Of a DNA stretch of 64,000 bases, positions 34,134 to 41,582 are shown in pieces. Positions within the stretch are counted from its first letter, which is position 1; the number at the start of each line of letters is the position of its first letter. The DNA is from CAMAVH01 sp046297835 (GTDB lineage: Bacteria > Pseudomonadota > Alphaproteobacteria > SMXQ01): positions 62,001-126,000 of the forward strand of contig JBKBHI010000010.1 in assembly GCA_046297835.1 (NCBI GenBank), in the 5' to 3' direction. The position numbers and the translations under genes are program-made. Under the pieces are notes generated by a model. The model was not told the origin of the DNA. It saw nothing but the letters and a program-made list of their open reading frames with translations, and made no database searches.

Positions 34134-35021
34134 ATGGCGGCTCCTTTCGACGATCGCGACGGCTTCATCTGGTACGACGGCAAGCAGGTGCCCTGGCGCG
34201 ACGCCAACCTGCATGTCCTCAGCCACGGGTTGCATTACGGCAGCGTCGTTTTCGAGGGCGAGCGCGTCTATTCGGGCAAGATCTTCAAGCTGCGCGAGCA
34301 CACCGAGCGCCTGTTCAAGTCGGCCGAGCTGCTCGGCATGAAGATGCCTTACAGCGTCGAGGAGATCGACCGGGCCTGCGAGGAGATGGTGAAGGTGTCG
34401 GGCTTCGCCAACGCCTACATCCGCCCGGTCGCCTGGCGCGGTACGGAGATGATGGCCGTCTCGGCCCAGGCCACCAAGATCCATGTCTCGATCGCCGTGT
34501 GGGAATGGCCGTCCTACTTCACGCCGGAGGCGCGCCTGCGCGGCCTGCGCCTGACGCGCGCCATCTACAAGCGCCCGTCGCCCGAGACCGAGCCGGTCCA
34601 TGCCAAGGCCGCCGGCCTCTATATGATCTGCACGCTGTCCAAGCACGCCGCCGAGGCTAAGGGCTACGACGACGCGCTGATGCTCGACTATCGCGGCCAG
34701 CTCGCCGAATCGACCGGGGCCAACATCTTCCTGGTGCAGAACGGCGAGATCCACACGCCGACGCCGGACTGCTTCCTCAACGGCATCACGCGCCAGACCG
34801 TCATCGACCTGGCGCGCAAACGCGGCATCAAAGTGACCGAACGCGCGATCATGCCGGAGGAACTCGCCAAGTCGCAGGAGATGTTCCTCACCGGCACCGC
34901 CGCCGAAGTGACGCCGGTCTCGGAAGTGGACGAATACAAGTTCACGGTCGGCCCGATCACCCGCGCGCTGATGCAGGACTACGACAACCTGGTGAACGGC
35001 AAGGCGCCCGTCTCGGCGTGA
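34134..35021 (+). CDS. ilvE: branched-chain amino acid aminotransferase
   Basis: 295 residues from ATG 34134. Class IV PLP fold: 'DGFIWYDGKQVPWRDANLHVLSHGLHYGSVVFEGERVYSGKIFKLREHTERLFKSAELLGM'. The PLP lysine is in 'VHAKAAGLYMICTLSKHAAEAKGYDDALMLD'. The signature 'ESTGANIFLVQNGEIHTPTPDCFLNGITRQTVIDLARKRGIKVTERAI' follows. It interconverts leucine, isoleucine and valine with their 2-oxo acids. A strong terminator lies 50 bp after the stop. Confidence 0.95.
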   Translation: MAAPFDDRDGFIWYDGKQVPWRDANLHVLSHGLHYGSVVFEGERVYSGKIFKLREHTERLFKSAELLGMKMPYSVEEIDRACEEMVKVSGFANAYIRPVAWRGTEMMAVSAQATKIHVSIAVWEWPSYFTPEARLRGLRLTRAIYKRPSPETEPVHAKAAGLYMICTLSKHAAEAKGYDDALMLDYRGQLAESTGANIFLVQNGEIHTPTPDCFLNGITRQTVIDLARKRGIKVTERAIMPEELAKSQEMFLTGTAAEVTPVSEVDEYKFTVGPITRALMQDYDNLVNGKAPVSA

Positions 35022-35070
35022 GCCGAGCAAAGCAAGAGTCTCAGCGCGTAAGCCTTACGGTATCGAATCG

Positions 35071-35102
35071 AAAAGGGCGCTTCATCGAAGCGCCCTTTTT
35101 GT
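35071..35102 (+). terminator. intrinsic terminator of ilvE
   Basis: GGGCGCTTC and GAAGCGCCC form a 9-bp stem with loop ATC, flanked by AAAA and TTTTT. It can act for both strands. Confidence 0.85.
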
Positions 35103-35130
35103 TTGTCGCGCGATGCAGCGATAAAAAGTT

Positions 35131-35204
35131 CGTCACCCTCGGGTCAAGCCCGAGGGTGACGGGTGGATATGCGTCGTAAGCTCGGGTCAAGCCCGAGGGC
35201 GACG
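35131..35204. repeat. paired-palindrome repeat, family A (compact copy)
   Basis: A near-perfect 31-bp palindrome (35131-35161) centred on CTCGGGTCAAGCCCGAG is followed by a second CTCGGGTCAAGCCCGAG hairpin at 35181-35197. The left hairpin is inverted relative to most copies, and the spacer is short. It lies between the ends of ilvE and moaE. Confidence 0.8.
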
Positions 35205-35218
35205 GATTATTGTGGGGC

Positions 35219-35683
35219 TTACGTCTTCCACCGCGCCGCCAGCGCGTCGTCCTTGGCGTCGGCGTCGACCCAGCGTGGGCCGGCGGCGGTATCTTCCTGT
35301 TTCCAGAACGGCGCGCTGGTCTTGAGCCAGTCCATCAGGAATTGGCAGGCGGCGAAGGCGTCCTCGCGGTGGGCGGCGGCGCAGACGACGAGCACGATGC
35401 GCGCGCCGGCTTCGAGCTTGCCGTGGCGGTGAACGATGAGCGTCGCGTCGAGCGGCCAGCGCTTGTGGGCTTCGGCCTCGATCTCGGCGAGGCGCTTCTC
35501 GGTCATGCCGGGATAATGCTCCAGCGTCATGGCCGAAACTTCCGCGCCGCTGGCTTTCTCCTTGCCGACGAAATCGCGCACATAGCCGACGAAGCTGGCG
35601 AGGCCGCCGATGTCGCTGCGGCCCGCCGTCAGCCCGTCGATCTCGCGGCCGATGTCGAAATCCTTGCGCTGCACGCGGATCAT
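35219..35683 (-). CDS. moaE: molybdopterin synthase catalytic subunit
   Basis: 154 residues from ATG 35683. MoaE motifs: 'GGLASFVGYVRDFVGKEKASGAEVSAMTLEHYPGMTEKRLAEIEAEAHKRWPLDATLIVHRHGKLEAGARIVLVVCAAAHREDAFAACQFLMDWLKTSAPFWKQE'. It takes sulfur from MoaD thiocarboxylate to form molybdopterin. MoaD is encoded just upstream but separated by a family B palindromic repeat. The window has one molybdoenzyme, MsrP (53516). Confidence 0.95.
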   Translation of the reverse strand: MIRVQRKDFDIGREIDGLTAGRSDIGGLASFVGYVRDFVGKEKASGAEVSAMTLEHYPGMTEKRLAEIEAEAHKRWPLDATLIVHRHGKLEAGARIVLVVCAAAHREDAFAACQFLMDWLKTSAPFWKQEDTAAGPRWVDADAKDDALAARWKT

Positions 35684-35704
35684 GGCGGAGACGTTTCCCT
35701 TTAG

Positions 35705-35794
35705 CGTCATGGCCGGACTTGTTCCGGCCATCCACGACTTACTTTATGGCGACATCGCAAGGCGTGGATGGCCGCAACAAGTGCGGGCATGACG
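35705..35794. repeat. paired-palindrome repeat, family B
   Basis: Starts CGTCATGGCCGGACTTGTTC with hairpin GGCCGGACTTGTTCCGGCC and ends with CCGCAACAAGTGCGG within GGCATGACG. It lies inside the moaD-moaE transcription unit. Confidence 0.85.
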
Positions 35795-35813
35795 CATGGG
35801 ATGGATCGAAACC

Positions 35814-36065
35814 TTACCCGCCCGTCACCGGCGGGAACAGCGCCACTTCGTCGCCGGGCTTCACCGGATCGCCGCTTTGCGCGAATTCCTGGTTCACCGC
35901 GACGCGCACCACCGACAGGTCTTTCAGCGCTTCGGCATAGCCGGGGCCGCGCGCGGCGAGCCAGGCGAGCAACGCGCCGACCGTCGCCACCTCGGGCGGC
36001 GGCGTCAGCGTCTCCTCGGCGGTGCCGATCTTTTGCCGCAGCCAGGCGAAATAAAGCAGTTTCAT
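35814..36065 (-). CDS. moaD: molybdopterin synthase sulfur carrier subunit
   Basis: 83 residues, ubiquitin-like. 'MKLLYFAWLRQKIGTAEETLTPPPEVATVGALLAWLAARGPGYAEALKDLSVVRVAVNQEFAQSGDPVKPGDEVALFPPVTGG' ends in the essential Gly-Gly that is adenylated and thiocarboxylated. It starts 9 bp after pgsA, in the order uvrC-pgsA-moaD-moaE. Confidence 0.95.
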   Translation of the reverse strand: MKLLYFAWLRQKIGTAEETLTPPPEVATVGALLAWLAARGPGYAEALKDLSVVRVAVNQEFAQSGDPVKPGDEVALFPPVTGG

Positions 36066-36074
36066 GCCGAAGGC

Positions 36075-36653
36075 CTATTCAGCAGGTCCGGGCGAGCCGT
36101 CTTCGCGCATATGGCGCAGGCCGGCGCGCAGGTAATCGTAGCCGGTGATCAGCGTCAGCACGGCGGCGATCCACAAAGCGATGTCGCCGAGCGCGACGAC
36201 CGGCAGCCAGGACGGGCCGGCGTCGCCGAGCAGCAGCAGGGTCAGCGCCACCATCTGGATCGCGGTCTTCCATTTGGCGAGCTTGCTGACCGGCAGGCCC
36301 ACGCGCAGCTCGGCGAGAAATTCGCGCAGGCCCGAGACGAGGATTTCGCGGCACAGGATGACCAGCGCCGCCAGGATCGACCAGCCGGAGATCATGTGGA
36401 AGGCGACCATCATCAGGATGGCGGCGGCGACCATCAGCTTGTCGGCGACCGGATCGAGGAAGCGGCCGAGGTTCGATTGCTGGCTCCAGGCGCGCGCCAG
36501 ATAGCCGTCGAGATAATCGGTGGCGGCGGCGAGCGCGAACAGCGCGCAGGCGACGATGTTGCCGAGCGGATCGTGGAGATAGAAAGCCGCGACCAGCAGC
36601 GGGATCACCAGGATCCGCGAATAGGTCAGCAGGTTGGGCAGCTTGAAATACAT
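36075..36653 (-). CDS. pgsA: CDP-diacylglycerol-glycerol-3-phosphate 3-phosphatidyltransferase
   Basis: A 192-residue membrane protein. The CDP-alcohol phosphotransferase motif is complete: 'TDYLDGYLARAWSQQSNLGRFLDPVADK' (Asp46, Asp49, Gly50, Ala53-Arg54, Gly63, Asp67, Asp71). The N-terminus 'MYFKLPNLLTYSRILVIPLLVAAF' is typical of PgsA. It makes phosphatidylglycerol phosphate in the inner membrane. It follows uvrC with a family B repeat in the 204-bp gap. Confidence 0.94.
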   Translation of the reverse strand: MYFKLPNLLTYSRILVIPLLVAAFYLHDPLGNIVACALFALAAATDYLDGYLARAWSQQSNLGRFLDPVADKLMVAAAILMMVAFHMISGWSILAALVILCREILVSGLREFLAELRVGLPVSKLAKWKTAIQMVALTLLLLGDAGPSWLPVVALGDIALWIAAVLTLITGYDYLRAGLRHMREDGSPGPAE

Positions 36654-36754
36654 CGGCGGGAGACTGTGCTGGAGATTGGACGCATTCTAACCCAGCCCGG
36701 CCGGGAACAGCCACCGGCAATCGGGCCTTAAAGTGCTGTCTTGTTACACATCTA

Positions 36755-36843
36755 CGTCATGGCCGGACTTGTTCCGGCCAGCCACGACTTTTATGCGGCA
36801 TCATCGTAAGTCGTGGATGCCCGCAACAAGTGCGGGCATGACG
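36755..36843. repeat. paired-palindrome repeat, family B
   Basis: CGTCATGGCCGGACTTGTTC at the left end and a CCGCAACAAGTGCGG hairpin with GCATGACG at the right end. It occupies most of the uvrC-pgsA gap, starting 12 bp below the uvrC stop. Confidence 0.85.
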
Positions 36844-36857
36844 AGGAATCGGTTGCT

Positions 36858-38903
36858 TCAATTTCCTGTATGGAAATGATCGTAAATCTTCTTGGCGACC
36901 GCCTTGGAGATGCCTTCGACCGCTTCGAGGTCGGGCAGGCCGGCCTGGGCGACGCCGCGGGCCGAGCCGAAATGGTGCAGCAGGGCGCGCTTGCGCGACG
37001 CGCCGATGCCGGGAATCTCGTCGATCTGCGACTTGCCGATGGCGGCCGAGCGTTTCGCCCGATGGCCGCCGATGGCGAAGCGGTGCGCCTCGTCGCGCAG
37101 CCGTTGCAGGAAATAGAGCACCGGATCGTTCGGCTCCAGGCCGAACGGCTCGCGGTTCGGCATGAAGAAGCGCTCGCGTCCGGCGTTGCGGTCCGGCCCC
37201 TTGGCGACGCCGACCAGGGCGACGTCCTCGACGCCGAGATCGGCGAACACCTCGCAGGAGATCTTGAGCTGGCCGGCCCCGCCGTCGATCAGCACCAGGT
37301 CGGGCCATTGGCCCTTGGTCCGCTCGGGGTCTTCCTTCAGGGCGCGGGCGAAGCGGCGCGTCAGCACTTCGCGCATCATGCCGTAATCGTCGCCGCCCTG
37401 AGAATGTTCCGTGTGCCCCGTTGGCGCGACGGTGCGGATGGTGAACTTGCGCCAGGCGTTTTTCATCAGCCCCTCGGGCCCGGCGACGATCATCGCGCCG
37501 ATCGCGTTGGTGCCGGAGATATGGCTGTTGTCGTAGACCTCGATGCGCTCGGGCGCGCCGTCGAGCCCGAACAGGTCGGCGACGCCTTCGAGCAATTTGC
37601 GCTGGGTCGCGCTTTCCGCCATGCGGCGGGCGAGGGCCTGCGCGGCGTTGGCCAGCGCGTGCTCGATCAATTTGCGCTTGTTGCCGCGCTCGGGCATGCC
37701 GATGGCCACCTTGCGGTCGGCTTTCAGCGACAGGGCCTCGGCCATCAGCTCGGCCCCCGGCAGCTTGTGGCTGGTCAGGATCAGGCGCGGCGGCGGATGA
37801 TTGGCGTAGAACTGGCCGACGAAGGCTTCGAGGATGTCCTCAGGGGACAGGCTCGCCGTCTGGCTCGGGAAATAGCTGCGGTTGCCGAGATTCTGTCCGG
37901 CGCGGAAGAAGAACACCTGGATGCAGCACTGCCCGCCGTCGGCATGGACGGCCATCACGTCGGCCTCGCCGAGGCCCTGCACATGAATGTCCTGGCGCGA
38001 CTGGATCTGCGAAAGCGCGCGGATGCGGTCGCGCAGGATGGCGGCGCTCTCGTAATCCATCGCCTCGGCGGCGGCGGTCATGTCGGCCGACAGCGCCTTC
38101 TGGATGTCCTGGCTGCGGCCGTTGAGGAAGCGCCGCGCCTGATCGACGATGGCCTCGTAGGCCGGCTTGTCGATGCGGCCGACGCACGGCGCGGTGCAGC
38201 GCTTGATCTGATATTGCAGGCACGGCCGGGTGCGCGTGGCGAACACGCTGTCGGAGCAGGAGCGCAGGGGAAAAGCGCGCTCCAGCGTGGCGAGCGTATG
38301 GTTCACCGCGCCGGCGGAGGCGAAAGGTCCGAAATATTCGCCCGGCTGATTCTGCGCGCCGCGATATTTGGCGATGCGCGGCCATTCGGTGTCGCCGGTG
38401 ATCAAGATGTAGGGGAACGACTTGTCGTCGCGCAGCAGCACGTTGTAGCGCGGCTTGAGCTTCTTGATCAGATTGTTCTCGAGCAGCAGCGCTTCGGCCT
38501 CGGTGTGCGTCGTCACCACTTCCATGCTGGCGGTGGCGGCGACGACGCGGGCGATGCGCGTGCTCAACCGTTCGGGCTGCGTGTAGTTGGTCACGCGGCG
38601 TTTGAGGTTCTTGGCCTTGCCGACATAAAGCACGTCGCCGGCGGCGTTGAGCATCCGATAGACGCCGGGCGAACCGTCGAGCGTCTTGATGACGTTTTTG
38701 ATGACCGAAACGCCGATTTCTTTTGCGCCATTTTCTTGCGCGGCGCTGGCGAGTTCGTCCGCCAGGAACGGTTGCGGCGCTTCGCCGACGCCGGGACCGA
38801 CGCCCCGACGCGCGCGCGCCGCCGCGCCCCCGGACGGCGTGGGCGGCGGCGTTTCGGCCGGCGTGTCGTCTTGCGGCTTGTCGGGTGGCGATCCTGGAAT
38901 CAT
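36858..38903 (-). CDS. uvrC: excinuclease ABC subunit C
   Basis: 681 residues. A Pro/Ala-rich N-terminal tail (~50 residues) precedes the GIY-YIG nuclease ('GSPGVYRMLNAAGDVLYVGKAKNLKRRVTNYTQ'). The Cys-containing region ('RPCLQYQIKRCTAPCVGRI'), UVR domain, RNase H-like nuclease ('ERIEVYDNSHISGTNAIGAMIV', 'DLVLIDGGAGQLK') and C-terminal HhH pair ('IDEIPGIGASRKRALLHHFGSARGVAQAGLPDLEAVEGISKAVAKKIYDHFH') follow. It makes the dual incisions in nucleotide excision repair. uvrB lies at 44583-46799. Confidence 0.97.
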   Translation of the reverse strand: MIPGSPPDKPQDDTPAETPPPTPSGGAAARARRGVGPGVGEAPQPFLADELASAAQENGAKEIGVSVIKNVIKTLDGSPGVYRMLNAAGDVLYVGKAKNLKRRVTNYTQPERLSTRIARVVAATASMEVVTTHTEAEALLLENNLIKKLKPRYNVLLRDDKSFPYILITGDTEWPRIAKYRGAQNQPGEYFGPFASAGAVNHTLATLERAFPLRSCSDSVFATRTRPCLQYQIKRCTAPCVGRIDKPAYEAIVDQARRFLNGRSQDIQKALSADMTAAAEAMDYESAAILRDRIRALSQIQSRQDIHVQGLGEADVMAVHADGGQCCIQVFFFRAGQNLGNRSYFPSQTASLSPEDILEAFVGQFYANHPPPRLILTSHKLPGAELMAEALSLKADRKVAIGMPERGNKRKLIEHALANAAQALARRMAESATQRKLLEGVADLFGLDGAPERIEVYDNSHISGTNAIGAMIVAGPEGLMKNAWRKFTIRTVAPTGHTEHSQGGDDYGMMREVLTRRFARALKEDPERTKGQWPDLVLIDGGAGQLKISCEVFADLGVEDVALVGVAKGPDRNAGRERFFMPNREPFGLEPNDPVLYFLQRLRDEAHRFAIGGHRAKRSAAIGKSQIDEIPGIGASRKRALLHHFGSARGVAQAGLPDLEAVEGISKAVAKKIYDHFHTGN

Positions 38904-39380
38904 ACGTTATCTATTTCGGCGTAAGGCGGCAGAACATCAAGCGCGTCGTGCGCCCCGTCCTGCCGGGCGCGCAGGAGAGCAAGACGGCTGAGCGCTTGGC
39001 TTTGAGCCCCGTCAGTTGATGTGACGCATGAGAAATGGCGCAAAAATTCCTTAACGCAGGCGGCCCTGTCACGCGGATGAAAACTATCCACGAATCCTGT
39101 GGACAAGTTTGTGGAGAGGGCGGCTTCCGCAGGGTTTGGCGCTACGGACTCCTGAGACTCGACGCGTCTGCATAAAAACTGTGCAAACAAAGCAAATGCC
39201 TGAAATTCATATAAAAATTCAAAGTCAATCGGGATTCGGGCAGCCAAAGTTTTTTTGCAGGGCAGCGGAACCAGGGCTTGACGGGCTTTTCGGCTCCCTG
39301 TGCAAAACTCGCGGTCCGGCGGCCGCCCGGAATGGCGGATTTCCGCCGTTTCCGGCCCGAATCGGCGTTTTCGAAACGCC
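38904..39380. other. 477-bp gene-free region upstream of uvrC
   Basis: No gene is supported here. It contains TCCAC/GTGGA inverted motifs at 39087-39103 (the right one fits a one-mismatch DnaA box, TTGTCCACA, on the minus strand), a further TTTGTGGA at 39108, and A/T-rich stretches (39170-39260) that may hold the uvrC promoter. A terminator-like dyad lies at its right edge. Confidence 0.5.
39364..39380 (-). terminator. hairpin directly after folB
   Basis: GGCGTTT and AAACGCC pair around TCG immediately downstream of the folB stop on the minus strand. It is compact but without a good T-tract, so it may be a weak terminator or 3'-stabilising hairpin. Confidence 0.45.
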
Positions 39381-39821
39381 TCAGGGCCGGCGCTGGCGAA
39401 CGATCTCGACGCCGGCGGCGGCGGCGTCGGCGAACACGTCGAGCTTCTCCACCCGCACCTGGGCGGTGACGACGCGCGGATCGCGCAGGCAGTCGGCGGC
39501 GATGCGCTCGGCCAGGGTTTCCACCAGGTTGACATGGCCGTCGGCGACGATGGCGCGCACCCCGTCGGCGATGGTGGCGTAATCGACCACATTGGCGACC
39601 TCGTCCTGCCACGGCCCGGCGTCCTCGCGGATCGCCAGGTCCAGGTTCACGCGCACGCGCTGCGGCGCGTCCTTCTCGTGGCGGTGGATGCCGATGCTGC
39701 AGGCCAGCACCATGTCGCGCAGGAACATCCGCCGCAGGCCGGTGGCGGAGACGGTCGGCGCGGCCGCCGGCGTTTTCGAGAGGCCGCCGTGGATGGCCTG
39801 GAGTTTCGGATCGTTCGTCAT
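39381..39821 (-). CDS. folB: dihydroneopterin aldolase
   Basis: 146 residues. 'RRMFLRDMVLACSIGIHRHEKDAPQRVRVNLDLAIREDAGPWQDEVANVVDYATIADGVRAIVADGHVNLVETLAERIAADCLRDPRVVTAQVRVEKLDVF' has the FolB active-site Glu in 'HRHEKDAPQ' and the 'NVVDY' and 'LVETLAERIA' blocks. It acts in folate synthesis. About 25 extra N-terminal residues precede the domain. A short-chain reductase lies directly upstream, supporting a pterin role for both. Confidence 0.94.
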   Translation of the reverse strand: MTNDPKLQAIHGGLSKTPAAAPTVSATGLRRMFLRDMVLACSIGIHRHEKDAPQRVRVNLDLAIREDAGPWQDEVANVVDYATIADGVRAIVADGHVNLVETLAERIAADCLRDPRVVTAQVRVEKLDVFADAAAAGVEIVRQRRP

Positions 39822-39837
39822 GAGACTCGCTTCCTAA

Positions 39838-39902
39838 GCGCTAATGCGCCGGTTCGCGCTGAGTGCGCGGGTTCGCCCTTCGCGCACTCAGTGCGCGGGT
39901 TC
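39838..39902. repeat. three reiterated copies of the 3' end of the short-chain reductase gene
   Basis: Related units lie at 39838-39855, 39856-39874 and 39882-39902; a 7-bp spacer (39875-39881) separates the last two. On the minus strand each reads GAACC-GCGCA followed by a GCGC dyad. The in-gene copy encodes EPAH and the stop; the most distal copy again reads GAACCGGCGCATTAG, also EPAH and stop. The units can form hairpins over the stop codon. Confidence 0.75.
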
Positions 39903-40670
39903 TCCACGTGGCTGGCTCCAGCCGAGGTGCTGGCCGCCGTCGAGCAACAGGATTTGCCCGGTTATCGACGGCGTTGCCAGGATGAAGCGCACGGCATTGG
40001 CGATCTCCTCCGGCGAGGACGGGCGCTGCAGCGGCATGGCGCGATATTGCTCGACGAACTGTTCGTCGCTCTGATGCGGGCTCGGCAGCACCGGGCCGGG
40101 GCCGATGCCGACGACGCGGATGCGCGGCGCCAGCGCCATCGCCAGCGTCTGCGTCAGCGTCCACAGGCCGGCCTTGCTCAGCGTGTAAGTGGTGAAGTGC
40201 GGCGTCAGGTTCAACACGCGCTCGTCGAGCAGGTTGACGATCACGCCGTCCTTGCCTTCGGGGAGCTGCTTGGCGAAATCCTGCGACAGCTTGAACGGCG
40301 CGCGCAGATTGGTCTCCATATGCGCGTCCCACTCGGTCCGCGTCGCGCTCAGCGCCTCGTCGCGCTCGAAGATCGAGGCGTTGTTGACGAGCAGGCCGAG
40401 CGGGCCGAGCGCCTTCGCGGCGCTGGCGACCAGCGTGGCGACTTGCGCCTCGTCGGACAGATCGCCCTGCAAAGTGATCGCCGTGCCGCCGCTCTTGCGG
40501 ATCTCCTCGGCGACCGTCTCGGCCGGCGCGGCCGAGCGGTTGTAATGCACCGCCACGGCATAGCCGTCCGCCGCCAGGGCGAGCGCCGTCGCCCGCCCGA
40601 TGCGCGCGGCTGCGCCGGTGACGAGAGCGGCCTTGGGAACGGCCGGAACGGGCAGTGGGGGGAGGCTCAT
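39888..40670 (-). CDS. short-chain dehydrogenase/reductase, probable pteridine (dihydromonapterin) reductase
   Basis: 260 residues from ATG 40670; a TTG at 40682 is an alternative. Rossmann motif 'KAALVTGAAARIGRATALALAADGYAVAVHYNRS', then 'LLVNNASIFERD', 'NLLDERVLNLTPHFTTYTLSKAGLW' (Tyr and Lys of the YxxxK pair) and 'IRVVGIGPGPVLPSPHQSDEQF'. The Arg in the first loop and 'GPGPVLPSP' resemble FolM/pteridine reductases. Linkage to folB supports a role in reducing pterins or dihydrofolate. The 3' end is reiterated downstream. Confidence 0.85.
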   Translation of the reverse strand: MSLPPLPVPAVPKAALVTGAAARIGRATALALAADGYAVAVHYNRSAAPAETVAEEIRKSGGTAITLQGDLSDEAQVATLVASAAKALGPLGLLVNNASIFERDEALSATRTEWDAHMETNLRAPFKLSQDFAKQLPEGKDGVIVNLLDERVLNLTPHFTTYTLSKAGLWTLTQTLAMALAPRIRVVGIGPGPVLPSPHQSDEQFVEQYRAMPLQRPSSPEEIANAVRFILATPSITGQILLLDGGQHLGWSQPRGEPAH

Positions 40671-40753
40671 GGGCGCGGACAATGGCGGAAGGGGACGGGA
40701 GACGCAAGGGCATCAAAACCGCGAAAAACGCTGCCCGTCAGCGAAAAAAAAAC

Positions 40754-40840
40754 CGTCACCCTCGGGCTTGACCCGAGGGTCTATCTTTCCAGCGGTTGAG
40801 CGCCGGACGCATGGATGCCGGGTCAAGCCCGAGCATGACG
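40754..40840. repeat. paired-palindrome repeat, family A
   Basis: Left hairpin CTCGGGCTTGACCCGAG within CGTCACC...GGGTC, spacer with TTGAGCGCCGGA, right part CGGGTCAAGCCCGAGCATGACG. It lies in the gap between the reductase start and the DksA-like gene end. Confidence 0.85.
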
Positions 40841-40921
40841 GGTGTTTCGGGGATCACGGCCCCTGGTGCGCGGTTTCGTCGGCCGGCCGGACTTGGTGCC
40901 GCCTTTGGGCGCGCGGGCCGG

Positions 40922-41287
40922 TCATTCGCGCGCGCGGGCGCACGCCATGCATTGCACGGTCGCCGGGTCGAATCCGAGGCGCTTCATGCCGATGAACTCC
41001 TGGCAGCCCGCGCACAAGCCGAACGTGCCCAGCTCGAAGCGCCGCAACGCCGTGGCGATTTGCAGCTTCCGCGTCTCCCGCCGGCGATCGTTGGCTTGGG
41101 CCATCGCCTGGGTCTGCATCGCGTCGATGCGCGACAAGCGGCCGACGCTCTGCTGATCGAGCGCGACAGGCTCGCGGCTCTGCGCCGTTTCTCGCGAATC
41201 GCGTTCGAGCGTCGCCAACTCGTCGCGCAAGCGCGCTGCAAAGCGGCGGCGCAAGTCGGCGTCGCTCGGCATATCCTCGTCGGTCAT
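40922..41287 (-). CDS. DksA/TraR-family C4 zinc-finger protein
   Basis: 121 residues. A long helical N-terminal half ('LRRRFAARLRDELATLERDSRETAQSREPVALDQQSVGRLSRIDAMQTQAMAQANDRRRETRKLQIATALRRFELGTFG') forms the expected coiled coil. The zinc site is Cys92-x2-Cys95 ('LCAGC') and Cys113-x2-Cys116 ('QCMACARARE'). It is shorter than DksA (~150) and closer to the TraR-like group. Such proteins enter the RNA polymerase secondary channel. The coiled-coil tip DxxDxA of DksA is not obvious. Confidence 0.87.
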   Translation of the reverse strand: MTDEDMPSDADLRRRFAARLRDELATLERDSRETAQSREPVALDQQSVGRLSRIDAMQTQAMAQANDRRRETRKLQIATALRRFELGTFGLCAGCQEFIGMKRLGFDPATVQCMACARARE

Positions 41288-41582
41288 CGGCGTCTCTCGT
41301 TCTCGATCGAGGCCTTAAATCTAAGGACGCGTCGGCGCGCCTGCTAGGGGAAAGCTGCGGCAGGCGGATGGGAGCGAAGCCGCAAGCCATCGATTCCTTC
41401 GTTTGGCACGCTCTAAAAGCTTTGCGCCTCGCCGTGATTTTCCCTATTGAAAGGCCAGTGACTGCGCCTTCGCGGGTTTCCGCCATCGCGCCGCCGGTCA
41501 GTCTGGCGCGTCTTTCCCCGCTCCTCCGTTCGCAATCGACGCTCCGCCGCGGCAACCGAGGCGGCGCATCCGGAATCCCATC

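Noticed and set aside
36813..38924. 703-codon open frame on the plus strand
   Set aside because: It lies antisense to a full-length uvrC with all domains; long antisense frames are expected at this GC content, and no family motif is seen.
41404..41420. Sigma-54 promoter upstream of the SulP gene (TGGCACG)
   Set aside because: The -24-like element is present but there is no GC at the required -12 position.
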